A DNA stretch of 47,747 nt from Belliella pelovolcani (GCF_900156785.1 NZ_FTOP01000023.1:1-47747); one strand, 5' to 3'. Positions 5,803-15,560 are shown, numbered from the stretch's first letter. Notes: generated from the sequence alone by a model not told the origin. Made by a program: numbers and translations.

Positions 5803-5876
5803 CTCCCCCTCTAGGGCTTGAACCTAGGACCCCATGATTAACAGTCATGTGCTCTAACCAACTGAGCTAAGGAGGA
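5803..5876 (-). tRNA. tRNA-Asn (GTT)
   Basis: The 74-base gene has a complete cloverleaf. The acceptor stem is TCCTCCT with AGGGGGA and discriminator G. The D arm is AGCTCAGTTGGTTAGAGC, the anticodon loop CTGTTAA carries GTT, and the T arm is CTAGGTTCAAGCCCTAG. CCA is not encoded. Its 3' end points into the cassette array, and a copy of its last 9 bases plus terminator lies at 4784-4820. Confidence 0.97.
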
Positions 5877-6003
5877 ATTTTGTGATTTTGTTAAACCCGT
5901 TTGTTTAACGTGATGCAAACATAACAGGTTGCTTCATTTTTTCCAAACTAGACCCTCAAAAAAAATGTATTTTTCAGCCAATAAAAGCTATTTCTATTCA
6001 AAA

Positions 6004-6876
6004 TCAGGAACTTATTTTTTCAACTTTTTCCAGTTCTGGCACTTTATTCAAAAGCATATTATAAATGGCCGTCACACCCAACACCATCAATCCAGCGATT
6101 ACAGCCAAGCCTACATTGTAATAGGCTGGTGCTGACAAGGTCAACCTAAGAAAAATGGTAGCCAAAGCAAATGATGAATAACGGAACAAATTAAAATATT
6201 TGGTGGTATATCGGAGTGAAAACAAGAGAATAAACACATCTGTAAATATCAATAAGGTGTAAAATAGCTTGATACTGTAGATAAATTGATGCGTCTGATA
6301 ACTAGAAATAATATCATACACCCCTAAACCAAAAAACGAAATCGTCAAATAAATCGAAAGCAACTTTTTGATCCCTATAAATCCTCTCTGTTCTTCGTGA
6401 CTTTGTGTAATGCGAAGATGCTTTTGGTTCTTGTAAAAGATGCCTGTTATGAAAAAAATCAATATCGCCCCAAAGGCGTCAGAAATAATCGGCAACAATT
6501 CCATGACAAACTCCACTTCCCAATTGACTGATTCCAGATAATGGCCAAACTCTTTGAATGCATCCCTCAGTAAAACCAAAGATATGATTTCGAACTGCTT
6601 CCCTACAGAATCCGCAACTGACTTTGGAATCAAAAAAATCAACCCCAACACTTCGAAAATCAATAATACATTGAATGCCAATTCGATAGAGAAAAAAGGA
6701 CTGAATAGTGAACTATAAACCCAAAAGCCTAGAAAATTAAGTAAACCTAATAATAGGCCTATCAAAAAAAAACCTAGCACAATATTACTGATCACTTTGG
6801 ATACCGTAGGGCCTTCCCAGTGACTATCTAAGTAATCAAATGCTTTGATCTGTAATTGGAAAAAGGAACGCAGCAT
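6004..6876 (-). CDS. Multi-pass membrane protein of unknown function
   Basis: This 290-residue protein has about seven hydrophobic segments spread over its length, with clear ones near residues 28-50, 65-84, 128-147, 172-190, 203-220 and 255-275. It has no signal-peptide cleavage site and no catalytic motif I recognise. The N-terminus (LQIKAFDYLDSHWEGPTVSK) and the charged C-terminus (KVPELEKVEKISS) are probably cytoplasmic. It lies 77 bases downstream of the YiiX-like gene on the same strand and may share its transcript. It could be a family limited to Bacteroidota. Confidence 0.75.
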   Translation of the reverse strand: MLRSFFQLQIKAFDYLDSHWEGPTVSKVISNIVLGFFLIGLLLGLLNFLGFWVYSSLFSPFFSIELAFNVLLIFEVLGLIFLIPKSVADSVGKQFEIISLVLLRDAFKEFGHYLESVNWEVEFVMELLPIISDAFGAILIFFITGIFYKNQKHLRITQSHEEQRGFIGIKKLLSIYLTISFFGLGVYDIISSYQTHQFIYSIKLFYTLLIFTDVFILLFSLRYTTKYFNLFRYSSFALATIFLRLTLSAPAYYNVGLAVIAGLMVLGVTAIYNMLLNKVPELEKVEKISS

Positions 6877-6953
6877 AATCCGAATTTAAATGATTAACAC
6901 TAAAGCAATAGCCAAAGGTAATTGTTCAAATTAAAATCGACCTGCAACAAAAG

Positions 6954-7598
6954 TCACATTGGAAGCTCCAACATTTCTAAAACGGGCTCCAGTGACATCC
7001 CTCCGGGATTCAAACCTAATGCTCCTTCTGGGATATCAGCACCCAATCTATCAAAATATTCCACCCAAACAGGAAACATTTCTCCTGTGTCTGGATCTCG
7101 GTAAGTCATAGGCTTAGGAGTGAAAAGATTCTGCTCATCATTGGCTGCTTTGAAAGCAAAATGAATCAACTCAGAACAATAATAGGCATCATTTTCAAAA
7201 TCAAAAACAGAATCATAAGGTTTACCAAGAAGCTTTTTGGCTTCTTCAATGGCTTTTGGAATCAAATCTCGGTATTCAGAATTGAGCCTTCCTACCATGA
7301 CTTTAGGGTTTCCTGCATCGTCTAGATGCTTATTGAGAAAATCAACCAAGGGGGTCTTGCTTACGCCTTTACCGATAGCTTCTAAAACAAACCATTGTCC
7401 ACCTTCTTTCATCAATAATCCATTGTGCGAAAAATCTCTACCCTGATAACCTTGTGTCACCTTTTTGATCGCATCACAAAAATCCCCACAATCTCCATCC
7501 TGAAATAAAATATCTCCTTCTTGCCAAAATTCCTGATGTCTACAAGAAACAAGAAATATCATAGTAAATCCTAATCCAATTAAGATGCTTTTAAACAT
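6954..7598 (-). CDS. YiiX-like permuted papain-fold lipoprotein
   Basis: This 214-residue protein starts with a lipoprotein signal ending FLVSC (Cys19). It belongs to the YiiX/YebB-type permuted NlpC/P60-papain group. GDILFQDGDCGDF is the opening strand, FSHNGLLM supplies the catalytic His, and YYCSELIHFAFKA supplies the catalytic Cys after a permuted domain order. Family members are thought to cleave amide or ester bonds in cell-wall or lipid-linked substrates, but few substrates are known. The acyl anchor puts it in the periplasm or on the outer membrane. It lies 18 bases after the small membrane protein gene, in the same direction as polX. Confidence 0.85.
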   Translation of the reverse strand: MFKSILIGLGFTMIFLVSCRHQEFWQEGDILFQDGDCGDFCDAIKKVTQGYQGRDFSHNGLLMKEGGQWFVLEAIGKGVSKTPLVDFLNKHLDDAGNPKVMVGRLNSEYRDLIPKAIEEAKKLLGKPYDSVFDFENDAYYCSELIHFAFKAANDEQNLFTPKPMTYRDPDTGEMFPVWVEYFDRLGADIPEGALGLNPGGMSLEPVLEMLELPM

Positions 7599-7616
7599 AC
7601 CTTATTTAATTTAAAC

Positions 7617-7904
7617 TCAGATGACCATAAAGAAAAACAACAAAGCCACGGCCAATACCAAAATCATTTGCTTGGCCTTGTCTTTGGTTTCCTCTTTTAT
7701 CTTCCTTTTTCTCAAGACTAAGACTGCTATGCTCAATCCAAAAAACTGTAAAGCCACACCAACTCCATTCAATGGCCCCATCGGAGCAGCGAGTAACCCA
7801 AAATGACTATTTGCCAAGGCCAGTAAGCATAAAACGATTCCAGTTGCTCCAAATAAAAACGAGCGCTGCAACAAGAGCTTCTCGTCCTTCTCCATCCAGT
7901 TCAT
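7617..7904 (-). CDS. Small three-helix membrane protein
   Basis: This 95-residue protein has three hydrophobic segments, at about 17-40, 47-64 and 79-95. A lysine-rich loop (RKRKIKEETKDKAK) lies between the last two. I do not recognise a family. It starts 6 bases after the polX stop and is followed by the YiiX-like gene, so the three form a likely operon. Confidence 0.75.
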   Translation of the reverse strand: MNWMEKDEKLLLQRSFLFGATGIVLCLLALANSHFGLLAAPMGPLNGVGVALQFFGLSIAVLVLRKRKIKEETKDKAKQMILVLAVALLFFFMVI

Positions 7905-7910
7905 AGGTGA

Positions 7911-9647
7911 TTATTTTCTTGATTTACTTTTTCTTTCATTGAAATATTTTGTGATCTCATCAAGGCTCAGTGCATTGAAAGTCATATCTGCGGTAAGTCC
8001 TCCTTTCCTCCCTACCAACACTCCATATCGCATATCTGCATAGCCCTCCATAGCATGGGCATCAGGATTGATGGAAAGCTTCACTCCTTTTTCTAAAGCA
8101 TAATGAACCCATCTCCAGTCAAGATCCAGTCTCCATGGGTTGGCATTGATTTCTATCACTACCTGATGGGTAGCACATGCATCAATGATGGCTTGATGAT
8201 CTATTGGATAACCTTCCCTCCTAAGTAGCAACCTCCCAGTAGGATGGCCCAATATAGTTGTATAAGGGTTTTCTATTGCCTTAAGTAGTCTCGCTGTGGC
8301 TTTTTTTCTATCCATACTCAGACCTGAGTGAATAGAAGAGACGATAAAGTCAAAACTAGCCAATACTTCGTCTGGATAATCCAAGCTACCATCAGTCAAT
8401 ATATCACTTTCTATACCCTTAAAAATCTTGAAAGGTGCAAGTTCCTTGTTCAATTCATCTATTTCACGATGCTGCTTTGCTACTTTGTCAATGTCCAACC
8501 CTCCAGCATAAGAAGCGGTACGACTATGGTCTGATATACCCAAGTATTCATACCCCAATTCCTTACAGTATTCGGCCATTTGGCGAAGGGTATGTTTTCC
8601 ATCGCTGTAAGTAGAGTGATTATGTAATATTCCCTTCAGGTCTTTTTCCTCCAGAAGTGATTGCGCTTCTTTGGCCCAATCAAACTCGAAGAAACCTTCT
8701 CTTAATTCTTCTGGAATCCAACTCAATCCTACCGCTTGATATACTTCCTGCTCTGATTGGAAATCACCTGTTTTTAAAACATCTACAAAGGGAACATTGC
8801 CTTCCATTGGATAAAGTAAGTGAGCTTTGCTCCCTGTCCTAAGAATTTTCTCTTTGACATAATCATCCTTCGATGTGAGATGAATAATCAAACTCAGTTC
8901 TGGATCAATCAATTTACCCCTCCACTTAAATGGACTACTTTTTTTCTCGTTGAATGCTAAACCTTGAATTTTGGCTAGTGCCTCAAATGCTCCTTTTCTG
9001 TCATCAGTAGCTATCAAAAATTCCACTTCTGTGATGATTTCAAGCTTTCTAGCATATTCACCAACTGTCACTATATCATTGATCGAGTTTAATTTCGCCA
9101 AGTTGTCTAACAAATCACTAACAGCACCTTCAATATCTGCATAAAGCCATTTGCCTTGATTGGCTGCTTTGAATTCCAGGACCTGGATGATGCTTTCCTG
9201 AGTTTTCTCGCCAAAACCTTTAATCTTAGCAACTTGACCTGATTGGCAAGCCTCCATCAACTCGTGCGTAGAAGTGATATTCATTTCTTCCCAAAGAACT
9301 TTTACTTTCTTCGGACCCAAACCCTTTACTTCTAATACCTCCAAAATACCACTTGGCGTTTTTTGTAACAATTCCTCCAAATAAGTATGTGTACCTGCGT
9401 CACCAAGAGAAAAAATTACCTCTGCGATACTTTTTCCAATACCCCCTATTTCTTGAAGTTCAGCAATACTTTTACCCACGATTTGAATATCTTCTCCCCG
9501 CTCCAAAGTATTCACCGCAGACTGATAGCTTCTAATTTTGAATGAATTTTCGTCATGCAGCTCCATCAATTTGATGATGAGCTTTAATTTTTTTATGATT
9601 TCTTTTTGATCCAAGGCTTCAAAAATATTGGTTACAGATAAGGACAA
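7911..9647 (-). CDS. polX: PolX-family protein with PHP nuclease domain and degenerate polymerase site
   Basis: The 578-residue protein has the bacterial PolX order. Helix-hairpin-helix motifs sit near residues 65-75 (IGGIGKSIAE), 108-115 and 143-150. A polymerase-beta-like palm spans about 170-310, and a C-terminal PHP domain starts near 338 (HNHSTYSDGKHT, then SDHS, SSIHSG, GHP, NPDAH). The PHP metal ligands look complete, which supports 3'-5' exonuclease or AP-endonuclease activity in repair. The polymerase signature is not intact: where GS-x-RR and DxD are expected, residues 196-209 read GEYARKLEIITEVE, so the catalytic aspartates are replaced. Translation appears to start at TTG; an in-frame stop lies just upstream and the first ATG is far inside the domain. 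Confidence 0.9.
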   Translation of the reverse strand: MSLSVTNIFEALDQKEIIKKLKLIIKLMELHDENSFKIRSYQSAVNTLERGEDIQIVGKSIAELQEIGGIGKSIAEVIFSLGDAGTHTYLEELLQKTPSGILEVLEVKGLGPKKVKVLWEEMNITSTHELMEACQSGQVAKIKGFGEKTQESIIQVLEFKAANQGKWLYADIEGAVSDLLDNLAKLNSINDIVTVGEYARKLEIITEVEFLIATDDRKGAFEALAKIQGLAFNEKKSSPFKWRGKLIDPELSLIIHLTSKDDYVKEKILRTGSKAHLLYPMEGNVPFVDVLKTGDFQSEQEVYQAVGLSWIPEELREGFFEFDWAKEAQSLLEEKDLKGILHNHSTYSDGKHTLRQMAEYCKELGYEYLGISDHSRTASYAGGLDIDKVAKQHREIDELNKELAPFKIFKGIESDILTDGSLDYPDEVLASFDFIVSSIHSGLSMDRKKATARLLKAIENPYTTILGHPTGRLLLRREGYPIDHQAIIDACATHQVVIEINANPWRLDLDWRWVHYALEKGVKLSINPDAHAMEGYADMRYGVLVGRKGGLTADMTFNALSLDEITKYFNERKSKSRK

Positions 9648-9764
9648 ATGTCAGGATTAATTGTTTTAAAATAAAATCTTAAGGTGTATCTTAAGCATCA
9701 ATGATTGAAAACTCGTCGTCTTTCGATCTGATAAACCAAAAAATATTAGCTGAATACAGGAATT

Positions 9765-11387
9765 ATGAAATATATACTCAGCGTTTTTTTAGCAATATAT
9801 CTCTTAACGCCAGTAATGGCCCAGGTTGATTTTGTACAAAGACTTGAAATGGAAGTCAAATTTGGCGAAAGTGACTACATGACCATTTTCACTGAAAATG
9901 GGCTGATTGCATTTAGAACAAATAAGGACAGAAGTTCAAGCAACACGCCAACATTTGAAATCTTCAATACAGATTTCAACCTCAATCAAGGCTTCATGAA
10001 CAAGATTCCTGTCAAATCTGGATATGATTTAATCGGGTATGACTGGAATGACGATGCTTTCTATGCCCTTTTCCAAAAGGGAAATTCTTACGCTAGCAAG
10101 GACCGTTACATCATCAAAATAAAGATAAATGAAGAGTCAAACATAGAATATGATATGTCCAATGTATTGGACATGGAGCTTAAGGAGTTTTTTGTGATGG
10201 GCGACAAAATGGTCTTTATGGGAGATTCCGAATCACTCCCTGTTATTCAATTCTTTGATATTGAATCAAGTAATGTCATTACCGCGCAAGGAATATACTC
10301 TAAAGATTCAAAGATTCTGCAACTACGCAAGGACGAGGAGCTTGGGGTAATTGATGTGTTATTAAGTAAGCGAGATCAATATAAAGTCAAACAAGTACTG
10401 GTAATTACTTTTGACCTTGAAGGCAACAAACTTAGAGAAATCACCCTAAAAGGTCTTGACGATCCCAAGATGGAAATCATTGAGGGAATTTTGACTCCTT
10501 TCCAAGAGTATCAACAAGCTTTGATCGGGACTTATGGAAAGAAAAAGCAAGAAGCTTATCAGGGAATTTACATGTCCGAAATCAATGAATTTGGGGAAGT
10601 AGTCAGCAAATACTATACGCTCGAAAATCTTGAGAATTTCTACAATTACCTTCCAGAGAAAACAAGAGAAAGAAGACTCAGAAGCTTAGAAAAAAACTTA
10701 AACAAAGGTAAAGTACCTACCATCAAACCTGCCTTTTCTACACGAGAAGTTATCTCCCTTGGTAATGGATACCTCATCTACAGTGACCTGTTTACTGCAA
10801 ACAACCCTCGGTATTTTCCTAGAGATGGTGTATATGCTAATAGTTTCTACAGGATCAATCCCTATAGCCCTTTTTACAATAACATGTTTTATGACCCTTA
10901 TTTTGGTTATCGAGGCATGCCTTATAATCCGAATTTTAATAATTCCAGGGAGGGTGAATATAAATTTCATGCAGCCCAGATTTTACTCTTGGATAATGAT
11001 GGTGGTATTATTTGGGATAATTCCTTGAGACTTCCTAGTAGGACCACCAACAACCCTAGTAAATTTGGCGAACTCAGTTATGATGGGAAGAAATTACATT
11101 TCATGTATCTGGAGGGAGAAAAGCTAGCACTAAGCTACATAGAAGATGGGGTAGTAATTTTCGAAAATGAACTTTTCGAAATAGAACTCATCAACGAAAC
11201 AGAAAGAATCAGGGATACGGAAGCAAGAAGTCTGATGCTATATTGGTGGTATGACAACAATTACTTATTGACAGGAAAACAAAATATCAAGTACCAAGAC
11301 GAAGATGGCAGACAGCAAAACAGAGATGTTTTTTTCATTACCAAAGTCGCTGTCAATGGGGCTTTATTTGAACCAAAAGAAAAATAA
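9765..11387 (+). CDS. Secreted protein of unknown function with Tyr/Pro/Asn-rich segment
   Basis: The 540-residue protein has a signal peptide (about 1-19, cleaved after VMA). The rest looks like repeated beta strands, possibly a propeller, but I find no named repeat. Residues about 349-393 are unusually rich in Y, F, N and P (for example NPYSPFYNNMFYDPYFGYRG), like a disordered insertion. No transmembrane segment or lipobox is present, so it is probably periplasmic or exported. It is divergent from polX and is followed by a terminator shared with nrdA. Confidence 0.75.
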   Translation: MKYILSVFLAIYLLTPVMAQVDFVQRLEMEVKFGESDYMTIFTENGLIAFRTNKDRSSSNTPTFEIFNTDFNLNQGFMNKIPVKSGYDLIGYDWNDDAFYALFQKGNSYASKDRYIIKIKINEESNIEYDMSNVLDMELKEFFVMGDKMVFMGDSESLPVIQFFDIESSNVITAQGIYSKDSKILQLRKDEELGVIDVLLSKRDQYKVKQVLVITFDLEGNKLREITLKGLDDPKMEIIEGILTPFQEYQQALIGTYGKKKQEAYQGIYMSEINEFGEVVSKYYTLENLENFYNYLPEKTRERRLRSLEKNLNKGKVPTIKPAFSTREVISLGNGYLIYSDLFTANNPRYFPRDGVYANSFYRINPYSPFYNNMFYDPYFGYRGMPYNPNFNNSREGEYKFHAAQILLLDNDGGIIWDNSLRLPSRTTNNPSKFGELSYDGKKLHFMYLEGEKLALSYIEDGVVIFENELFEIELINETERIRDTEARSLMLYWWYDNNYLLTGKQNIKYQDEDGRQQNRDVFFITKVAVNGALFEPKEK

Positions 11388-11415
11388 AAAGCGTCCGACA
11401 AAATCAGACGCTTTT
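11385..11415. terminator. Bidirectional terminator between the unknown secreted gene and nrdA
   Basis: AAGCGTCCGA-CAAAA-TCAGACGCTT forms a stem with one mismatch. It is flanked by A-rich and T-rich runs and lies between convergent genes. Confidence 0.8.
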
Positions 11416-11454
11416 CTAACCATAAACGAACTCTAAATATTACTCCTTACTTAA

Positions 11455-13857
11455 TTAACTGCCACACATCTCGCAGTCATCTGGATTATCCAATGAACAT
11501 GCGATGGCATCTTGCTTTTGTTGTGTCATAGTCAAATCTGAAGATACAGGTTGAGCTTGAGAGTCTACATTCAAGGCAGCCTTATCTACCGTAAACTGAA
11601 TTGCACTTGTAGCGGCCTGAGATCTCAGATAGTACATACCTGTTTTAAGTCCTTTTTTCCAAGCATAGAAATGCATAGAGGTCAACTTCCCGAAATTAGG
11701 ATCCTGTAAGAACACATTCATACTCTGAGATTGACAAATATATGCCCCTCTATCCGCCGCCATATCGATAATATTCTTCTGAGATATCTCCCATACAGTC
11801 TTGTAGAGATCCTTGATATTCTGAGGAATACCTGGGATATTTTGTACAGATCCATTAGCAGCAATCAACCTATTTTTCAAATTATCATTCCACAATCCTA
11901 GATTGATGAGATCTCGCATCAGGTGCTTATTCACTACTATGAATTCTCCTGATAAGGTTCTTCTGGTATAAATGTTTGATGTGTAAGGCTCAAAACACTC
12001 ATTGTTGCCTAGAATCTGAGAAGTAGAGGCAGTCGGCATAGGAGCAACTAAAAGTGAGTTTCTGATACCGTACTTCTTCACTTTTGCTTTCAATTCTGAC
12101 CAATTCCATCTACCTGATTTAGGAGTTACATTCCAATGATCAAATTGGAAAAGTCCCTGAGAAACTGGAGATCCTTCATAAGTTTCATAAGTACCCTCTA
12201 CTTTCGCCAATTCCATGGATGTTTCCATTGCTGCGAAATACATGGTCTCTGCAATGTCTTCATTGAGTCTTTTTGCTTCCTCAGAATCAAATGGCATTCT
12301 TAATAGAATGAAGGCATCAGCTAAACCTTGTACGCCCAAACCAATTGGTCTATGTCTAAAGTTTGACCTTCTTGCTTCTTCTACAGGATAATAGTTGACA
12401 TCTATGACCTTGTTCAGGTTTCTAGTTGCGACTTTGGTGATTTCATAAAGCTTTTGATGATCAAAATATTTGACACCATCTTTTCCTTCCAGTACAAACT
12501 TAGGTAATGCTATAGAGGCAAGATTACAAACAGCAACCTCATCTGGAGCAGTATACTCGATGATTTCAGTACACAAGTTGGAGGACTTTATTGTCCCAAG
12601 GTTTTTCTGATTGGATTTCATATTTGCTGCATCTTTGTACAGCATGTATGGCGTTCCAGTCTCTATTTGAGATTCCAAAATTTCAAACCACAACTCCTGA
12701 GCTTTCACTGTCTCACGAGCAATTCCTTCTCTTTCGTATTTTTCATATAATTTCTCAAACTCAGCACCATAACAATCTGCCAATCCAGGAGCTTCATTTG
12801 GACAGAACAATGACCAGCTTTCATTTTGCTCAACGCGCTTCATAAATAGGTCTGGAATCCACATGGCATAAAATAGATCTCTGGCGCGCATCTCTTCTTT
12901 GCCGTGATTTCTCTTCAACTCTAAGAAATCCTTCACATCAGCATGCCACGGCTCCAAGTAAATTGCAAAGCTTCCTTTTCTTTTTCCTCCGCCTTGATCG
13001 ACATAACGCGCAGTCATGTCGAAGTTTCTCAGCATCGGCACGATGCCGTTAGAAACTCCATTAGTTCCCTTGATATACGAGCCTTTTGCACGTACATTAT
13101 GAATTGAAAGCCCAATTCCACCAGCTGATTGTGATATTTTAGCACATTGCTTGAGGGTATCATAAATCCCATCGATACTGTCGTCCTTCATAGTCAAAAG
13201 GAAGCAAGAAGACAACTGCGGCTTAGGTGTACCTGCATTGAAAAGTGTAGGAGTAGCATGCGTAAACCACTTTTCTGAAAGCAAATTGTATGTTTCGATA
13301 GCGGCTTCGATATCCTCCTTGTGAATACCCACTGACACTCTCATCAACATGTGCTGAGGTCTCTCTACCACTTTACCATCCAAACGAGTCAAATAGCTTC
13401 TTTCAAGCGTTTTAAAGCCAAAATAATCATATGAAAAGTCTCTGTTATAATCTATTGCTTCATCTAGTTTGGCGGCATTTTTCTTGATAATACCATACAC
13501 ATCCTGTGCAATCAGAGCTGCATTTTCACCAGTCTTGGGATTGATATAGGTATACAATCTTTTCATGGTATTTGAAAAAGATTGACTGGTAGTTTTATGA
13601 AGGTTGGAAATAGCTATTCTAGCAGCCAAAGTAGCATACTCAGGATGCTTTACGGTGAGCGAGGCACAAATCTCAGCAGCGAGGTTATCTAACTCTGTCG
13701 TAGTGACACCATCATACAGGCCATCGATTACCTTTTTGGCTACTTCAATAGGCTGAATGTACCTATTGTCCAATCCATAGCAAAGATTTTCTATCCTTGC
13801 AGTGATTTTGTCGAATCTTACTGATTCTCTTCTTCCGTCTCTTTTGATTACTAGCAT
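11455..13857 (-). CDS. nrdA: Ribonucleoside-diphosphate reductase, alpha subunit (class I)
   Basis: The 800-residue catalytic subunit reduces ribonucleotides to deoxyribonucleotides. It begins with an ATP-cone domain ([18 protein letters not shown]), implying allosteric activity control. The core follows, with SSCFLL, the SAGGIGLS loop and NLCTEIIEY carrying the radical cysteine. It ends in [14 protein letters not shown], the redox-active cysteines that accept electrons from thioredoxin. I place the start at 13857 rather than at an in-frame position 69 bases upstream. The longer form would add 23 unrelated residues and overlap nrdB. It lies 31 bases downstream of the nrdB stop and is read as one operon with it. 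Confidence 0.95.
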   Translation of the reverse strand: MLVIKRDGRRESVRFDKITARIENLCYGLDNRYIQPIEVAKKVIDGLYDGVTTTELDNLAAEICASLTVKHPEYATLAARIAISNLHKTTSQSFSNTMKRLYTYINPKTGENAALIAQDVYGIIKKNAAKLDEAIDYNRDFSYDYFGFKTLERSYLTRLDGKVVERPQHMLMRVSVGIHKEDIEAAIETYNLLSEKWFTHATPTLFNAGTPKPQLSSCFLLTMKDDSIDGIYDTLKQCAKISQSAGGIGLSIHNVRAKGSYIKGTNGVSNGIVPMLRNFDMTARYVDQGGGKRKGSFAIYLEPWHADVKDFLELKRNHGKEEMRARDLFYAMWIPDLFMKRVEQNESWSLFCPNEAPGLADCYGAEFEKLYEKYEREGIARETVKAQELWFEILESQIETGTPYMLYKDAANMKSNQKNLGTIKSSNLCTEIIEYTAPDEVAVCNLASIALPKFVLEGKDGVKYFDHQKLYEITKVATRNLNKVIDVNYYPVEEARRSNFRHRPIGLGVQGLADAFILLRMPFDSEEAKRLNEDIAETMYFAAMETSMELAKVEGTYETYEGSPVSQGLFQFDHWNVTPKSGRWNWSELKAKVKKYGIRNSLLVAPMPTASTSQILGNNECFEPYTSNIYTRRTLSGEFIVVNKHLMRDLINLGLWNDNLKNRLIAANGSVQNIPGIPQNIKDLYKTVWEISQKNIIDMAADRGAYICQSQSMNVFLQDPNFGKLTSMHFYAWKKGLKTGMYYLRSQAATSAIQFTVDKAALNVDSQAQPVSSDLTMTQQKQDAIACSLDNPDDCEMCGS

Positions 13858-13888
13858 GATATCTTTGGTTTGGGCTTTAAAAATTATA

Positions 13889-14869
13889 TTAGAAATCTTC
13901 TCCAATAGAGAATTTAGGCGAGTCACTCGTTTCTGTTGACTTCATCACACCTGCTTTTTGGTAATCCCCAACTCTTTTCTCAAAGAAGTTCGTCTTTCCT
14001 TGTAATGAAATCATGTCCATAAAGTCAAATGGATTGGTACTGTTCCATACCTTCTCACAACCTAATTCTATCAACAACCGGTCTGCAACAAACTCTATAT
14101 ATTGACACATTAAATCAGAATTCATTCCAATTAATCTAACAGGCAGGGCATCGGTAACAAACTCCTTTTCAATTTCGACAGCATCTTTGATAATCATAGT
14201 TACTGTTTCTTTTGGCAATTGATTATTGACATGCTGTGTGTAAAGATGACAAGCAAAATCACAATGCAAGCCTTCGTCTCTTGAGATCAATTCATTGGAG
14301 AATGTCAATCCAGGCATCAAACCTCTTTTCTTCAACCAGAAAATAGAACAAAAAGACCCAGAGAAGAAAATACCCTCTACGGCCGCAAAAGCTATCAATC
14401 TTTCTTGGAAACTTCCATTGTCAATCCACCTCAATGCCCACTCTGCCTTCTTCTTGACACAATCAATATGCTCAATTGCGTTGAGTAACTTATCTCTTTC
14501 TCTGGCATCCTTGATATAAGTATCAATGAGTAAGCTGTAAGTTTCTGAATGGATATTTTCCATCGCAATTTGGAAACCATAGAAAAACTTAGCTTCTGTA
14601 TATTGTACTTCAGCAACGAAATGCTCTGCAAGATTTTCATTTACTATGCCATCACTAGCAGCGAAAAATGCCAATACATGAGAAATGAAATGCCTTTCTC
14701 CATCATTTAGATTTTTCCAATCATTCAAATCTTGACTCAAATCGATCTCTTCGGCAGTCCAAAAACTAGCCTCCGCTTTCTTATAATATTGCCAGATATC
14801 GTTATGCTGAATTGGAAAAAGGACAAAACGATTTTTGTTATCCTGAAGAATTGGTTCGATCTGTTGCAT
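13889..14869 (-). CDS. nrdB: Ribonucleoside-diphosphate reductase, beta subunit (class I)
   Basis: This 326-residue subunit houses the metal cofactor. The six ligands expected of the class I family are visible: D43, E104 and H107 (in ENIHSETY), E165, E199 and H202 (in DEGLH). The tyrosyl-radical residue is Tyr111, four positions after H107, so it fits the classic tyrosine-bearing subtype rather than the Phe or Leu variants. The [15 protein letters not shown] stretch resembles the eukaryote-like NrdB branch. It is the first gene of the nrdBA operon and is preceded by a long AT-rich intergenic region. Confidence 0.95.
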   Translation of the reverse strand: MQQIEPILQDNKNRFVLFPIQHNDIWQYYKKAEASFWTAEEIDLSQDLNDWKNLNDGERHFISHVLAFFAASDGIVNENLAEHFVAEVQYTEAKFFYGFQIAMENIHSETYSLLIDTYIKDARERDKLLNAIEHIDCVKKKAEWALRWIDNGSFQERLIAFAAVEGIFFSGSFCSIFWLKKRGLMPGLTFSNELISRDEGLHCDFACHLYTQHVNNQLPKETVTMIIKDAVEIEKEFVTDALPVRLIGMNSDLMCQYIEFVADRLLIELGCEKVWNSTNPFDFMDMISLQGKTNFFEKRVGDYQKAGVMKSTETSDSPKFSIGEDF

Positions 14870-15560
14870 TTTTATAATAGTTTAATGATTGAAAGTCTCT
14901 TCTCAAAGACTTTAAACATGATTTACTTCGACTTGCTAGGGCTTAAAAGACAAAAAGAGTGAATTGCCTCTGAACAAATATGAACAACAATTTTGAATAA
15001 TAAAACCCAAAAGTAGGCTATTTACTTAGTTTTATGACCTTTGTTCAAAATATTATAATATATTGATTTACATGTGTTTAAATTATTTTAATTACATCTT
15101 ATATTAAACTAAATACAACAAGATCAAGCTAATAATCTTTTTGAAAAAAAATTGAAAAATATTTTTTGGACGAAAATCAATTATTTTTTGACCATTGGTC
15201 AATAGTTTTTCAAGCCACTTGAATCAAGCCACAATATGCAATTTAGTTCGTCATAATCTACTCCTTTGACTATCAAGAAGAGGTCTAAAGACCAAATAAT
15301 CAATTGTTTAGCTAGTATAGTATAGACATTTCTATGTTGATGAGTTGAATGTAGTGAAGCGATTGAATATGCATTTGCGAGAAACGAACACACAATACTT
15401 GTATGTCATACCATAAAAATTCTTTTGCATATTTCAGGTTTAATTTTTGGATAGAATAAAATTGTCCCCTGACTGCTAAAAATCAAATATTTTTGAGGGA
15501 AATGATAGATCAAAACTCAGAAATATCCAGCCTTGGTGATCAATTTTATAAACTTATTTT
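14870..15560. other. Long AT-rich intergenic region between nrdB and rplU
   Basis: About 690 bases without a convincing gene. The only frame above 60 codons (15199-15393, minus) has no family features. The stretch holds a near-palindromic AATATTATAATATATT block near 15050 and a perfect 15-base palindrome at 15188-15202. It probably contains the nrdBA promoter, but I could not place one with confidence. Confidence 0.6.
15188..15202. promoter_or_regulatory. Perfect palindrome TTGACCA-T-TGGTCAA
   Basis: The 7-base arms around a single central base suit a dimeric regulator. It lies 319 bases upstream of the nrdB start and 423 bases before rplU, so its target is uncertain. A related but imperfect TTGACCATTGATCA lies near 23921. 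Confidence 0.35.

Noticed and set aside
478-5876. Prophage or insertion sequence
   Set aside because: No transposase, integrase, capsid or terminal inverted repeats of IS type were seen.
13858-13926. Longer nrdA start overlapping nrdB
   Set aside because: The added 23 residues have no place in the family; the ATP-cone begins at the ATG at 13857.
15199-15393. A 64-codon gene on the minus strand in the nrdB-rplU gap
   Set aside because: No family features, AT-rich composition and no promoter or neighbours in support.
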